Assembly (NCBI GenBank): GCA_018057825.1
Contig: JAGPCY010000018.1
Coordinates: 1-35,085, forward strand
Direction of reading: 5' to 3'
Length of the DNA: 35,085 bases
From: Kofleriaceae bacterium
GTDB lineage: Bacteria > Myxococcota_A > Polyangia > Haliangiales > Haliangiaceae
Part shown: piece after piece, positions 8,759 through 22,734 of the stretch
Position numbering within the stretch: position 1 is the stretch's first letter
Layout of the letters: every line of letters starts with the position of its first letter
Notes under the pieces: generated by a model
What the model saw: the letters and a program-made list of their open reading frames with translations, nothing else
Databases searched by the model: none
What the model was told of the DNA's origin: nothing
Program-made: the position numbers and the translations under genes

Positions 8759-10765
8759 TCAGCGCTCGATCCGCGGCGCGAGCTGGCGGAGCTGCCAGGC
8801 CGCGAGCTCGGCCCGCCGGGTCTGCGCGAACAGCCGGGTCCGGATCCGGCCGGCCGCGACCGTGACCATGATCAGAAACAGCGCCGCCGCGCCGGTGATC
8901 GTGATCGTCGCCGCCGGCTCGCGGAAGCTCACCACCGCCGAGGTCACGTGCAGGACGCCGCCGTCGACCCGGGAGGTCGCCGCGATCCACCCGGCGGCCT
9001 CGAGGGCGGGCGGGGCGATCAGGAACCCGAGAGAGATGGCGATGGTGGGCGCCAGCCAGCGCCGTCGCGCTGCGGCGGCGAACCACACGGTGTTCATGGT
9101 CACGAGCGTCGGCGTCAGGATGAGCGGCCCGAACACCCGGCTGGCGATCGCGATCGCCAGGTTCGACAGCACCAGCCCGAGGAAGTAGGTCGCGGCGTCC
9201 TGCCGACCGCGAGCCTTGGCGGTCAACATCGCCATCGCGGTCGCGACGGTGAAGCCGACCCAGGCCAGGAGCGGCTCGACGTCGCGCAGCCCCATCCACG
9301 CCAGGATGAGCGCCAGCGGCAGCCACAGGACGTAGATCCACGCCCCGGCGCCGGCCAGGGTCGCGTAGGTGGCGTCCTCGGCGGCAGCGACCGCGCGCTC
9401 GACCTCGGGTGGGGTCACGGTCGGCGGCGCGACCAGGAGCGCCATGAGCTGGCGCTGGGCCCCGGCGTGGCCGGGGTCGAGGGCGAGGGCGACGCCCAGA
9501 TCGGCGAGCGCGGCCGCCCGCGCGTTGGCGTCTCCGGCGGCGGCCCGCCCGGCGGCCGCGGTCGCCGCGGCGGTGGCTTGCTCGGCCAGGGCCCGGCGGC
9601 GCTCGAGATCGCGGTCGCCGTCGAGGTAGCGCTCGATCGCCTCGCGCAGCGCGGCCACCGACGGGAACCGATCGGCCGGCTCCAGCGCGGTGGCGCGGAT
9701 GCAGATGTCCTCGAGCTCGGGGGCCACCGGGCCTCGGGCCCGCAGCGCCACCCGGGCGTCGACGCCGCCCAGGGTCGCGGCCAGGACCGCGGTCGCCGGC
9801 CCGCGCGGCACCAGCGGCTGATGGGCCAAGAGCTCGAACAAGGTCGCGCCCAGGGACCACACGTCGGCGCGGGCGTCGAGGCCGTCGCCCCGGGCCTGCT
9901 CGGGGGCCATGTAGCCCGGGGTCCCGAGGTAGTGCCCGGCCGCGGTCAAGGGCTCGCCGGCGCCGCCCGCGGGGGCCGGCCGCAGCGACGGCGGATCGGC
10001 GGCGCCGGCCGGCTTGGCCAGGCCCCAGTCGAGCAGATAGACCTCGCCGTGATCGCCGAGCATGATGTTGGCCGGCTTGAGGTCGCGGTGGAGCACGCCC
10101 TGGGCGTGGGCGACCTCGACCGCGTGGCACACCGCGACGAACGCCGTGAGCAGGCGGCGCGGCGTGGCGCGGCGCGCGGCCTCGACGTCGCCGGCGGCCA
10201 GCCGCGCGCACACCGCGGCCAGCGACTCGCCGCGGACCCGCTTCATCGCGAAGAACGCGGTGCCGCCATGTTGACCGAGCTCGTGGACCGGCACGACCGC
10301 GGGGTGATCGAGCTGGCCCTGGACCCGGGCCTCGCGGACGAAGCGGCGGACCTCGTCGGGCTGGTCGGCCGGGATCAGCTTGACCGCGACCTCGCGGCCG
10401 ATCTGTCGGTCATCGGCCAGCCAGACCTCGCCCATGCCGCCGCGGCCGATCGGCTCGCGCAGCAGGTAGCGCTCGGCGCCGCCGACCCCGGCCAGGGAGG
10501 TCCCGGGATCGACCTGGCGGCGAGCGGTGATGACGTCGTCGCTCGACGTGCCCAGGGGCGCCGCCATCGTGTCGATCGTGGCGAGGGAGGCGGTCAGCGC
10601 GGCGCCGGTCAGGTGGGCCGTGGTCGAGCCCGAGCCGGTGGCGCCGGTCGCGGTCGGCGAGGCCTCCGTCAGCTCGGTGGTCGCGGTGATCGGCGACTCG
10701 GGAGTCGGGTCGACGCGGACGGTGGTCGGCTCGGTGGCCTCGGGATCACGCGCCATGGGGCGCAT
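8759..10765 (-). CDS. Serine/threonine protein kinase with C-terminal membrane domain
   Basis: A 668-residue Hanks-type kinase. A low-complexity Thr/Ala/Ser-rich N terminus (about 1-97) precedes the kinase domain (about 98-370): glycine loop [18 protein letters not shown] lysine, catalytic [14 protein letters not shown] in place of DFG, and [12 protein letters not shown] short Ala-rich helical/TPR-like stretch follows ([23 protein letters not shown]), then about six hydrophobic segments between 480 and 645. DWG instead of DFG is common in predatory and social bacteria and does not abolish activity. Two starts are possible, 10765 and 10756; neither has a clear ribosome site. The substrate is unknown. 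It stands alone on the minus strand after def-folB. Confidence 0.93.
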   Translation of the reverse strand: MRPMARDPEATEPTTVRVDPTPESPITATTELTEASPTATGATGSGSTTAHLTGAALTASLATIDTMAAPLGTSSDDVITARRQVDPGTSLAGVGGAERYLLREPIGRGGMGEVWLADDRQIGREVAVKLIPADQPDEVRRFVREARVQGQLDHPAVVPVHELGQHGGTAFFAMKRVRGESLAAVCARLAAGDVEAARRATPRRLLTAFVAVCHAVEVAHAQGVLHRDLKPANIMLGDHGEVYLLDWGLAKPAGAADPPSLRPAPAGGAGEPLTAAGHYLGTPGYMAPEQARGDGLDARADVWSLGATLFELLAHQPLVPRGPATAVLAATLGGVDARVALRARGPVAPELEDICIRATALEPADRFPSVAALREAIERYLDGDRDLERRRALAEQATAAATAAAGRAAAGDANARAAALADLGVALALDPGHAGAQRQLMALLVAPPTVTPPEVERAVAAAEDATYATLAGAGAWIYVLWLPLALILAWMGLRDVEPLLAWVGFTVATAMAMLTAKARGRQDAATYFLGLVLSNLAIAIASRVFGPLILTPTLVTMNTVWFAAAARRRWLAPTIAISLGFLIAPPALEAAGWIAATSRVDGGVLHVTSAVVSFREPAATITITGAAALFLIMVTVAAGRIRTRLFAQTRRAELAAWQLRQLAPRIER

Positions 10766-10813
10766 CGTGGCACAACCCCGGCGCGGGGCGGGCGCGGTGG
10801 CAGGCGGCGGGCC

Positions 10814-11176
10814 TCAGCCGCGCCGGGTCAGCCGCACGCCACACGCGGCCGGCACCCCAGGGCAGGGCGGCGCCAGCTTGTCGAGGGTGATCGTCACCGT
10901 GGCGCCGGGATACGCGGCGAGGATCGCATCGGCCATCGACCCGGCCAGGGCCTCGATGAGCTTCCACGTCGACTGGGTGCCGAGGCGGACGATCAGCTCA
11001 CACACGCGAGCGTAGTCGATCGTGTCGGCCAGCTTGTCGGAGCGCGTCGCGGCCGACAGGTCGCGTTCGATCGCGACGTCGACGCGGAACCGCCGCGTGC
11101 CGCGCCGCTCGGCGGCGGTGTAGCCGTGGTTGCCCTCGAACTCGAGGCCGCGGACGAAGACGGCGTCGGCCATCAT
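10814..11176 (-). CDS. folB: Dihydroneopterin aldolase FolB
   Basis: A 120-residue enzyme of folate synthesis that cleaves 7,8-dihydroneopterin to 6-hydroxymethyl-dihydropterin and glycolaldehyde. Family marks are FVRGLEFEGNHGYTAAER at the N terminus, DTIDYARVCELI with the conserved Tyr, LIEALA with the pterin-binding Glu, and a C-terminal LDKLAPPCPG carrying the catalytic Lys. Length is normal. It begins MM, so 11173 is an alternative start. It lies 7 nt downstream of def and must share its promoter. No other folate genes are in the window. Confidence 0.93.
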   Translation of the reverse strand: MMADAVFVRGLEFEGNHGYTAAERRGTRRFRVDVAIERDLSAATRSDKLADTIDYARVCELIVRLGTQSTWKLIEALAGSMADAILAAYPGATVTITLDKLAPPCPGVPAACGVRLTRRG

Positions 11177-11183
11177 GCGTCCT

Positions 11184-11708
11184 TCACACGTCGGCGTCGC
11201 GCTCGGCGTGCTTCTGTAGCTTGCGCTTGATCATCTGCCGCTTGAGCGGCCCGACGAAGTCGACCAGGAGCTTGCCGGTCAGGTGGTCGAGCTCGTGGAG
11301 CAGGCAGCGGGCCAAGAGGCCCTCGCCCTCGAACTCGAACCACTGGCCGTCGAGGTCCTGGGCCCGGAGCTTGGTCCGCATCGGCCGCTCGACCTGGACG
11401 TAGATGTTGGGGAACGACAGGCAGCCCTCGTCGGACTTCTGCTGATCGTCGCTGGCCGCCACCACCTCGGGGTTGACGAACGCCACCGGCGGCGCGTCCT
11501 TGGCCCGGCCGGCCAGCTCGGGCTCGACGATGAACATCCGGGTCGGATCGCCGAGCTGCAGCGCGGCGATGCCCAGGCCGCGTTCGGCGTACATGGTGTC
11601 GACCAGGTCCTGGTACAGGCCGCGCAGGGCGGGACCGAACTCGGTGACGGCGACCGAGGGCTGGCGCAGGCGTGGATCAGGCCAGATGACGACTTCGCGT
11701 ACCGCCAT
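11184..11708 (-). CDS. def: Peptide deformylase
   Basis: A metalloenzyme of 174 residues that removes the formyl group from nascent N-terminal methionine. The three deformylase motifs are intact: motif 1 GLGIAALQ (44-51), motif 2 EGCLSFP with metal ligand Cys96, and motif 3 HELDH (138-142) giving the two His ligands and catalytic Glu139. The C-terminal extension is short and basic (KRQMIKRKLQKH). ATG at 11708 falls only 6 nt after a promoter -10 element, so the mRNA appears leaderless. It is transcribed with folB and divergent from ribA. Confidence 0.96.
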   Translation of the reverse strand: MAVREVVIWPDPRLRQPSVAVTEFGPALRGLYQDLVDTMYAERGLGIAALQLGDPTRMFIVEPELAGRAKDAPPVAFVNPEVVAASDDQQKSDEGCLSFPNIYVQVERPMRTKLRAQDLDGQWFEFEGEGLLARCLLHELDHLTGKLLVDFVGPLKRQMIKRKLQKHAERDADV

Positions 11709-11714
11709 GGCCGC

Positions 11715-11743
11715 ACCCTACGAGGCCGCCGGCGGGCTGTCAA
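11715..11743 (-). promoter_or_regulatory. def promoter, start-proximal
   Basis: On the minus strand TTGACA (11743-11738) is a full -35 consensus, separated by exactly 17 bp from TAGGGT (11720-11715). The def ATG begins at 11708, so the predicted transcription start coincides with, or lies within a base or two of, the first codon. This implies a leaderless def-folB transcript. Confidence 0.6.
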
Positions 11744-11762
11744 ACCGGTCGTCGACGACGCG

Positions 11763-11792
11763 TTGACAATGCCGGGCCCGGGTGCCAAGGAT
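11763..11792 (+). promoter_or_regulatory. Possible ribA promoter, start-proximal
   Basis: TTGACA at 11763-11768, an 18-bp spacer and a weak AAGGAT (11787-11792). The ribA ATG is 8 nt further on, so a transcript from here would also be leaderless. The -35 is perfect but the -10 matches the consensus at only three positions. It diverges from the def promoter, the two -35 boxes being 19 bp apart. Confidence 0.4.
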
Positions 11793-11800
11793 CCGCCGCG

Positions 11801-12420
<620 letters not shown>

Positions 12421-12424
<4 letters not shown>

Positions 12425-13515
12425 CCACGCTCACCGACGCCACGGTCAAGGAACTCCTGTCGACCGTCCTCGATCCCGCGATCAACGCCGACCTGGTCAG
12501 CCACCGGATCTACGCCGGGTGCGAACTCGACGGCCCTGACGTCCTGGTCCGGGTCGAGCTGCCGACCCACGCCTATCCCCAGGCCGCTCGCCGCGAGCTC
12601 GCCGCCCGCATCGAGGCCGCGCTCAAGGCCGGCGGGGCGCGCCGGGTGACGGTCGTGCCCGAGGTGGTCACCGCCTCGGCGCCGCCGCCGTCGGACAAGG
12701 CCCTGCTGAAGGGGCCCAAGAACGTCATCGCGGTCGCCGCCGGCAAGGGCGGCGTCGGCAAGTCGACGGTGGCGACCAACCTGGCGCTGGCCTTGGCCCG
12801 CCACGGCGCCAAGGTCGGTCTCCTCGACGCCGACGTGTTCGGCCCGTCGATCCCGACCATGCTCGGCCCGCCCGAGCGGCCGCCGTCGACCGCCGGCGAG
12901 AACAAGATCGTCCCCGCGGTCCACCACGGCATCAAGGTCATCTCGGTCGGGTTCTTCGTCGACAAGGGCGAGGCGGTGGTGTGGCGCGGCCCGATGGTTC
13001 ACCGCCTGCTGCAGCAGTTCCTGGGCGACGTCGAGTGGGGCGATCTCGACTACCTGGTGTGCGATCTGCCGCCGGGCACCGGCGACGTCCAGCTCTCGCT
13101 GTCGCAGCTCATCCCGATCAACGGCTCGGTCATGGTCACCACCCCGCAGGAGGTGTCGATCGTCGACGTGGTCAAGGGCATCGCGATGTTCGAGAAGGTC
13201 GAGATCCCGATCCTCGGCATCGTCGAGAACATGAGCCACTACACCTGCCCGGCCTGTGGCCACCGCGACGAGATCTTCAGCCACGGCGGCGGCAAGCGGC
13301 TGGCCCAGGAGGTCGGCACCACCTTCCTCGGCGAGATCCCGATCGACACCCGCATCCGCTTCGGTGGCGACGCCGGCGTTCCCATCGTCGCCGCCAACCC
13401 CGACTCCGCCGTCAGCCAGGGCTTCATGCAGCTCGCCTCCACCGTGGCGCTCAAGGTCGCCGCCACGATCCTCGCCAAGCCCAAGCGCTCGCCCCGCCTG
13501 GCCGTCATCCGCTAG
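12421..13515 (+). CDS. mrp: Mrp/ApbC-family Fe-S cluster carrier ATPase
   Basis: A 364-residue P-loop ATPase of the Mrp/NBP35 family that binds a bridging [4Fe-4S] cluster and delivers it to client proteins. Residues 1-85 form a MIP18/DUF59 domain (VKELLSTVLDPAINADLV). The deviant Walker A is GKGGVGKST at 108-116, the switch region DADVFGPSIPTML follows, and DLPPGTGDVQLSL is the family signature. The cluster-binding pair is Cys276-Pro-Ala-Cys279. It overlaps ribA by 4 nt. Together with the isc operon it is the second Fe-S gene group in the window. A hexamer repeat begins 8 nt after its stop. Confidence 0.95.
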
Positions 13516-13522
13516 GGGGGGC

Positions 13523-13732
13523 GGCCTCGGGCTTTGCCTTCGCCTTGGCCTCGGTCTTTGCCTTCGCCTCGGCCTCGGTCTCGCCTCGCTCTCGGTCTCG
13601 GCCTCGGTCTCGGTCTCGGCCTCGGCCTCGGCCTTGGTCCCGGCCTCGGTCCCGGTCTCGGCCTCGGTCTCAGCCTCCGCCTCGGTCTCGGCCTCGGACT
13701 CCGCCTCGGTCTCGGTCTCGGTCTCGGCCTGA
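13523..13732. repeat. Degenerate GGTCTC/GGCCTC hexamer array
   Basis: About 210 bp of 6-bp units, mostly GGTCTC and GGCCTC with variants GGACTC, GGTCCC and GGCCTT plus small insertions, fill the space between the convergent mrp and Omp85 genes. It is the same microsatellite as at 1-138 but clearly more decayed. Open frames across it only spell Gly-Leu, Ser-Arg or Pro-Arg dipeptide runs and are not believable genes. Confidence 0.9.
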
Positions 13733-13755
13733 GGTCACCACCACCCCACGCTGAA

Positions 13756-13831
13756 CCTCCGGCGCCCCGCAGGGGCGCCAGCCGACCGGAGGGAGGCGTC
13801 TCGGCGAGGAGGCTCGTCGGGCGAACGCCCG
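13756..13831. other. Cluster of GC hairpins between repeat and Omp85 gene
   Basis: Several inverted repeats sit side by side: GGCGCCCC/GGGGCGCC with loop GCA (13761-13779), an alternative outer pairing CCTCCGG/CCGGAGG (13756-13762 with 13786-13792), and CGGGCG/CGCCCG with loop AA (13818-13831). Nothing coding is seen. They may be the remains of another intergenic repeat element. Confidence 0.45.
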
Positions 13832-13836
13832 GCGAG

Positions 13837-13860
13837 GAGAGGTCTGGTGACAGACCTCTC
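13837..13860 (-). terminator. Terminator-like hairpin after the Omp85 gene
   Basis: A perfect 10-bp stem, GAGAGGTCTG with CAGACCTCTC and loop GTGA (plus strand), begins 8 nt after the stop codon of the minus-strand Omp85 gene. No U-tract follows in either direction, so it may act as a weak, Rho-assisted or mRNA-stabilising structure. Confidence 0.5.
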
Positions 13861-13868
13861 CATAGAGT

Positions 13869-16975
<3,107 letters not shown>

Positions 16976-16979
<4 letters not shown>

Positions 16980-19900
16980 CAGGGTCCCCAGCGCAGGGTG
17001 GTGCGGAACACGGCCTTCAGCTCGTACTCGGTGACGTCTCGCTCGGCGGCGTCGTCGTAGTCCTTGGTGAGAAACGATCCCTCGGCGTAGGCGAACGAGA
17101 ACACCCGGTACTCGGCGCGGCCGTTGACCGTCGAGCCGGCGGTCGTGCGCTCGAGATCGCCGATCACCTGGAAGTTCTCGGTCACGCGCTTCTCGCCGTG
17201 GAAGCCGAGGGACCCGAGGTTGAACTCGATCCGCGCGACGTCGAGCTGCGACAGGTCGCGGAGCGGCTCGGAGATGGTCGAGCCCAAGAGCTCGCCGGCG
17301 CTCTGGCGGATCAGCTCGTCGAAGTAGCCCTGGGACTCATCGGTCGACGGGTTGATCCGCGTCGGATCGGCGCCGATGGTCGGCTGACCCAGGCCGCGGC
17401 GGAACTCGTCGGGGGTGCGGCCGGCCAGGAGCAACGTGAGGGTCTGGGTCTTGTTCAGGCCATCGGCGGTCGACAGATCCCACTGCACGTTGGCCCAGCG
17501 ATCGAACAGGAGCAGCGTGATCGCGTGCTCGCGCCCGCTGGGGTCGCGGTAGTCGGCCTCCGAGGTCAGGTCGAGCGTCGGGGTCTGGCCGAGCGGCAGC
17601 GATTGCTCGAAGGTGATCGTCCCCGTGGTTCGGGTGAAGCGCGGCCGCAGGCCGGGGATGCGGAAGCTGCCGCGCTGGACCAGGATCGCCCCGCCGAACC
17701 GCGGGTCGCGGGGGCTGCCCGACAGCTTCAGGTCGCCCTCGAGGTCGATCGTCGCGACGTTGTTGGTCACCGAGAACCGGCGCACGTCGACGTCGACCTC
17801 GAGGCGCGCGTTGGCCAGGAGCGGTGACTCGGCCCAGAACGGCGGCGCCGACTGGCCGGGGGTGTCCGGCTTGACCAGATCGCCGAACTTGAGGTCGACC
17901 AGGTAGCGGCCGTTGACCACCGCGACCGCGCCCGAAAGCTCGAGCTCGTCGCCGTTGATCACCCCGCGCACCTCAGCGTCGACCACGAGGTCGAGCTGAC
18001 GCGGCACGCGGTACGGGAAGGCCTCGAGGCTGGCGGAGATGTCGGCGGCGGCCAGGCGCCCGCCCCGGAGATCGATCGCGCCGCGCAGCTCGCGCAGCCG
18101 GCCTTCGCCGTCGAGGGTGCCGCCGACGCCGTCGAGCTCGATCGTGATGGCGTCGCGGACGTCGGGGTCGTTGACGATCGTGATCGTGCCCTCGCCGAGC
18201 GCGACCTCGCGCCGGGCGCGGCGCGCGAACAGGGTCAGCGGCCGACCGGCCTCGAAGGTGATCGCGCCATCGATGATCGGGCGTGGGCCGACGCCGGTGA
18301 GCCGAAGCCCGACGTCGGCCGCGCCGCTGGCCTGGGTCAGCTCGCCGGGCGCGACGAAGGCCGCGGCCAGGGCCAGCATCTCGCCGCCGAGGGCGCCCAA
18401 GACGATCACGTTCCACTCGGCCGGCTGGGCGCCGTCGAGGACGACGCCGCCCGAGATGCTCAGCTTGGCCGGATCGGAGGAGTAGCCGTCGTCGACCTCG
18501 AGGCCGAGGCCGGTGAACGACAGCGTGCGGCGCCCCGGTCCGGCGGCCGCGCCGGTGGCGTCGTCGATCTCGATCTTGCCCTCGGGCAAGCGCAGCCAGG
18601 CGTCCTGGCGCGCCGGGCGCAATCCGACGTCGGCGATCGCCAGGGTGCCGCGCAGGCGCGGCGCGGCCGCGGTGCCGGTGACGCGGACCGCCAGCTCGAC
18701 CTTGCCGCGGGCGTCGTCGAGCCGATCGCCGGCTAGCGGCAGGGCGCGGGCGATGTCGAGGGTGCCGCGGGCGGTGAGATCGAGGGCGTGGGCGCCGGCG
18801 GCGCCGATCACCGCGATCGACCCGAGCGGCGTGGCGAGGACCGCCGGCTGGGTCAGCTGCAGCGTGGCGCCGTCGTAGGTCGCGGCGACCGGGGCGGCGA
18901 GCCGGAGGTCGACCGGCAGCGGCCCATCGCCCAGGCCGGGGATGGCGATCGTGGCGACCAGGTCGGACAGCTCGAGGTCGACGTCGAGCGGGGCGTTGGG
19001 CTGACCCAGGACGGTGCGGACCCGGACCCGGAACGAGCCGCTGGCGCGCGCGGAGGGGACGCCGAGGAGCTTCGCCAGATCGACGAAGCCGTCGAGGGGG
19101 ACCCGGCTGGCGTCGACGGTCAGGTCGAGGCGATACGGGGGCGCGGTCGCGATCCGGCCGCGGATCGCCAGGCGGCCGTCGAGGAAGCTGCCTTCGACCT
19201 GGAGCCCGCCGCCATCGGGCGCGACCACCAGCTCGCCGTCGCCGAGATAGGCGTCGAGGGCCCACAGGCGGCTGACCCGGATCGTCCCGGCCACGGTCGG
19301 GGCGTCGACGGTGCCGCCGAGCGTGAGCGCGGGGGCGTCGAGGATCGCGCCGGCCGGCCAGGTCGCGCCAGACAGCGCGGCCAGGGCCGACAGCGGCAGC
19401 GCCGTGACCGAGAGCGTGCCGCCGAGGGCCTCCTGGCGATCGGCCGCGACGCGGGCGGTCAGCGCCCCTCCACCGGCTCGCTGGACCGTGGCGATCACGC
19501 ACCGACCGCCGCGGTCCTGGACGTCGAGGCAGGCCCGGTCGCGATCGGCGGCGTCGGTGGGCGGCTTGATCGACGCGCAGCCCTTGATCGTCGCCGGGGC
19601 CTGGCCGAGCCACACGCCGACGTCGGTGAAGGCCTCACCGAGGACGGTCAGGCGCGCGCTGCACAGCGCGCCCTTGGCGATCATGCGCAGCGGATCGGTC
19701 GGCCCGCGCAGGGTGACGCCGCCCGACACCTTGCCGGTCACCAGCTTCTTGGCGAGCTTGAGCCGCGCCAGGTCGACGTCCTTGGCGGTGATCTGCAGGC
19801 GTTCGATCCACGCCGTGGGTCCGAGCCGGATGACGCCGTTGGCGACCGTCGAGCCGCCGAGGCCGGGCAGGGTCGCCCTGGTCACGGTCAACCGCGGCTC

Positions 19901-21883
19901 CTCGTACTGGAACCCGGCCACGGTTGCGGTCTCGACGATGGGCACGTCGAGGAACTTGGTGGGGCCACCGATGATCACGCCGCCGGCGACGTGCCGGACG
20001 CCGCCCTCGCTCTCGATGTGGATGTCGTCGAACGAGGACCGCTGGGCGTGGCGAAACGAGCGCGGGCGCGCCGCGACGGCGACGCGCGGACGCGGACGCA
20101 CCGATGGGCGCGTGCTGGCACGCCGGCCCGGCCCGCGCGCCGGCGCGGGGCGTCCTTGGTAGGTCGGGCGGGGAGCCTGCAGGCGTGGCGCCGGCGGCTT
20201 GTGGCACGATAGCGACTGCTGCAGCCGGCGGAGCGTTCCTACCCTGCCACGGATCTCGGTGATCTCGAAAGGCGGCATCGTCAGCACGCGCGGGTCGAAG
20301 GTCACCCCGACGGTGGCGCTGGTATCGCCGTAGCGGACGCTGACGTCCTTGATCTCGATCGTCCCGAAGGACTGATCGGCGAACACGGTGCCGTCTTTGG
20401 CCTCGACCTTGCCGATCTGCAGGTCGATCTTGTCGAGGGTCGCGATGACCTCGGTGTCGCCCTTGGCGCGGCTGACGTGGAACGAGCCGCCCAGGCGCGA
20501 GCCGAGGATCCTCTGCTGACACGGCGCCAGCCACGGCGACAGCTCGATCGGCTTGGTGATGTCGATCTTGGCGTCGACGATGAAGGGCGCCTCGTTGGTG
20601 CCGTCTCCGTCGAAGGACGCCTTGATCCGCAGCTCGCCGCCCAGGCCGCTGGCGCGGAAGGCGTCGACCCGGCCGTGGTTGACCGCGAGGTCGTAGCTGG
20701 CGTTCAGATCGTCGAGGGCCAAGATGATCGACGGCCGGATCCCCGTCTCCGGATCGGGCGGCGCGAAGTCCCGCAGGTCGTAGGTGAGCCCGCTGATCGC
20801 GAGCTGGATCCGCGGGTAGTACACGATCGAGCCGGTGATCTCGGCCGCGACCTTCACGTCGTCGCCGCCGAGGTCGATCAGCACCGACTCCTTCAAGGTC
20901 TGGCCGGCGTTGGTCATGGTGGCGTTCAACTGCCATGAGCCGCCGTACGGGGTGTCCCAGTAGTCGACCATGCTGCCCTTGATCGCGGCCTTGGTCAGCT
21001 CGGTGTCGCCGCTGTGCGACAGGTCGAGCTCGAGGTCGAAGCGCAGGGTGTTGGCCACCGGGCTGACCGGCCAGGTCGATGGGATCTGCTTGAGGGCGTT
21101 GACCCGCAGCTCCCTGACCGGGAACCGGTAGCCGCCGCGCCACTCGCCGTCGGCCTCGCGCTGCCAGGGGATGTCGAGCTCGCCCGGGCCGCCGCGCGGC
21201 TCGAGGGAGAAGTAGAACTTCGGCACCAGCGGGTCGGGGTCCATGTACAGGAAGCCCTTGGCGCTCACGTCGGCGACTAGCGCGCGGAACCCGTACTTGT
21301 TGGCGCTCTTGCGGGCGCTCCAGATCTCGAGGTCGACGTTCTCGATCGAGAAGTCGCGCAGGTCGAACACCGGCTTCTTCGACGCGGTGATGCCGGCGTG
21401 ATAGCCGCCTTTGGTCTTGCCGTAGAACGCGGCCAGCAGGCTGAAGACCTTCTTGTCGTAGGCGTGGAGCGGCTTGGGCTCGGCGATCTCGCGCAGGAGG
21501 ACCCGGCCGCCGTGGACCCGGATCTTGCGCAGCACGAAGTCGTGGCGCCCGAACATGAGCGCGTGCAGATCGATCTCGGCGGTCAGCCGCGGGGTCGTGA
21601 CGACCAGCACGCCATCGGAGTCATGGATCTGGACGTCCTTGATGTCGACCGGGACCCAACCGCCGCGGACCACCGCGGCCAGGCCGGTGATGGGCCACTC
21701 GACCGAGCGGGCCGTGATCCGCCCGCTCATGTTCTTGTTCATGAGCGTGGTCAGGGTGTCGGCCAGGTCGGGCCCCTCGAAGCGGATCCGCAGGACCGCG
21801 ACCGCGGCTCCGGACAGGAGCACGACGATGAGGCCGATGGCCGCCAACCACCGGCGCAACCGGATCGCGGGGCGGGCCAGCAC
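16976..21883 (-). CDS. tamB: TamB-like translocation/assembly (AsmA-like) protein
   Basis: A giant protein of about 1635 residues. One N-terminal membrane anchor (about 13-33, WLAAIGLIVVLLSGAAVAVL) is followed by long beta-rich repeats of the AsmA/TamB bridge-like type and a C-terminal DUF490 domain with GGAILVQRGSFRIPGLRP, DLTSEADYRDPSG and LLAGRTPDEFRRGL. TamB proteins span the periplasm and work with an Omp85 partner or carry phospholipids to the outer membrane; here the partner is the overlapping downstream gene. GTG 21883 is chosen because codons further upstream run through the preceding lipoprotein gene; no strong ribosome site is seen. At about 557-617 lies an Arg/Pro-rich insertion that is atypical of the fold. 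Confidence 0.9.
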
Positions 21884-21933
21884 GCGTCGGTAAGGTATCA
21901 GGTCGGTGACGGCGGCGCTCGTGTCGGGCGCAG

Positions 21934-22314
21934 CTACTGCGTGCAGTACTCGACCGCCGACGGGACGCCGTCGCGGACCACGACGCAGGTCGAGACCGAG
22001 GCCTCGTCGGTCTCGAAGGTGACCGCGACGTTGTCGCCGACCTGGGCCGGGAAGGGCGCGGTGGGGCCGACGCTGCCGTCGGCGCGGGCGGTGGCGATGA
22101 TGCCGATGCCGGCGGTGCGGTTGAAGACGTACACCGTGGCCCCCGAGTAGTTGGGCTCGGCGGCGTACGTGAACGTGGCCTCGCCGGCCTGGGCATCGAT
22201 CGCGAAGGCCATCGACGTCGGCTCGGGCGGCGGGATCGGGATCGACGGCGTGATGCACGCAGCCGAGGCGATGGCCACGAGGGCGGCGAACAGGAGTCGG
22301 ACGGCCGCGTTCAC
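21934..22314 (-). CDS. Small hypothetical lipoprotein
   Basis: A 126-residue protein starting at GTG, with GAGGG just upstream. The N terminus is a classic lipoprotein signal: hydrophobic LLFAALVAIA then lipobox ASAAC. A short Pro-rich linker (PSIPIPPPEP) leads to a small beta-rich domain (FTYAAEPNYSGATVYVFNR, VGDNVAVTFETDEASVSTCVVV) with two cysteines near the C terminus. I do not recognise the family. It precedes tamB by 50 nt on the same strand and may be co-transcribed, which would make it an accessory of the TamB/Omp85 system, but this is inferred from position only. Confidence 0.75.
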   Translation of the reverse strand: MNAAVRLLFAALVAIASAACITPSIPIPPPEPTSMAFAIDAQAGEATFTYAAEPNYSGATVYVFNRTAGIGIIATARADGSVGPTAPFPAQVGDNVAVTFETDEASVSTCVVVRDGVPSAVEYCTQ

Positions 22315-22660
22315 GCCCTCACTCTAGGCAAGGTTCGATCCAGCCGTCCACCATGGAATATCAACTTGTTGCCAGGCTGCCCGGGCCAACCGAGTTGGCG
22401 ATCGCCAACCTCCACGACAGCCCACCAGATACGGAACCGTTTCATGAAGTGCCTCCATACGCTCAGCCTGGCGACAACTACCTCTCCCCAACTCAATCGT
22501 GGGCGTCTCGCAGGGAAGTGCGGATCTGGTGATGACTCCGGAGTTCGTGGGACATGACGCCGTCGGCGTGGGCCTGCCCGCGTCGGTCGACCTCGACGCC
22601 GACGCCTCCCCGCTCACTCTGTATCGACCTCGCGGACCTCGCGCCGTTGCGGACACCTGG
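22315..22660. other. Lower-GC intergenic stretch left of the IS
   Basis: About 345 bp visibly less GC-rich than the neighbours, at least up to about 22560. The only start of note is ATG 22353, a 59-codon frame with no recognisable family. A plus-strand frame from GTG 22499 stays open across the insertion point of the IS and, if the element and one target copy are removed, continues open into 24839 onward. Codon choice does not look coding. It may be a relic of an interrupted or transferred gene. Confidence 0.4.
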
Positions 22661-22665
22661 GATCG
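22661..22665. repeat. Target site duplication, left copy
   Basis: GATCG directly abuts the left inverted repeat of the IS21-family element. The identical five bases follow the right inverted repeat at 24834-24838. Confidence 0.85.
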
Positions 22666-22714
22666 TGTCAGGCGCCACGTAAAATGACCCCCGCGCGCCA
22701 CTAAAACTGACCCC
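22666..22714 (+). repeat. IS left terminal repeats
   Basis: Two direct copies of the transposase-binding motif lie inside the left end, each ending in TGACCCC (about 22671-22691 and 22693-22714). They match, inverted, the two copies at the right end. Confidence 0.85.
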
Positions 22715-22734
22715 TCCCCCGCGGAGGGTAAGCG

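Noticed and set aside
8948-11230. A 760-codon plus-strand open frame opposite the kinase and folB
   Set aside because: It crosses two real minus-strand genes and their intergenic space; composition is typical of an antisense shadow.
11184-11708. Leu in deformylase motif 1 (AALQ)
   Set aside because: That position varies in the family (for example Thr in E. coli); all metal ligands and the catalytic Glu are intact.
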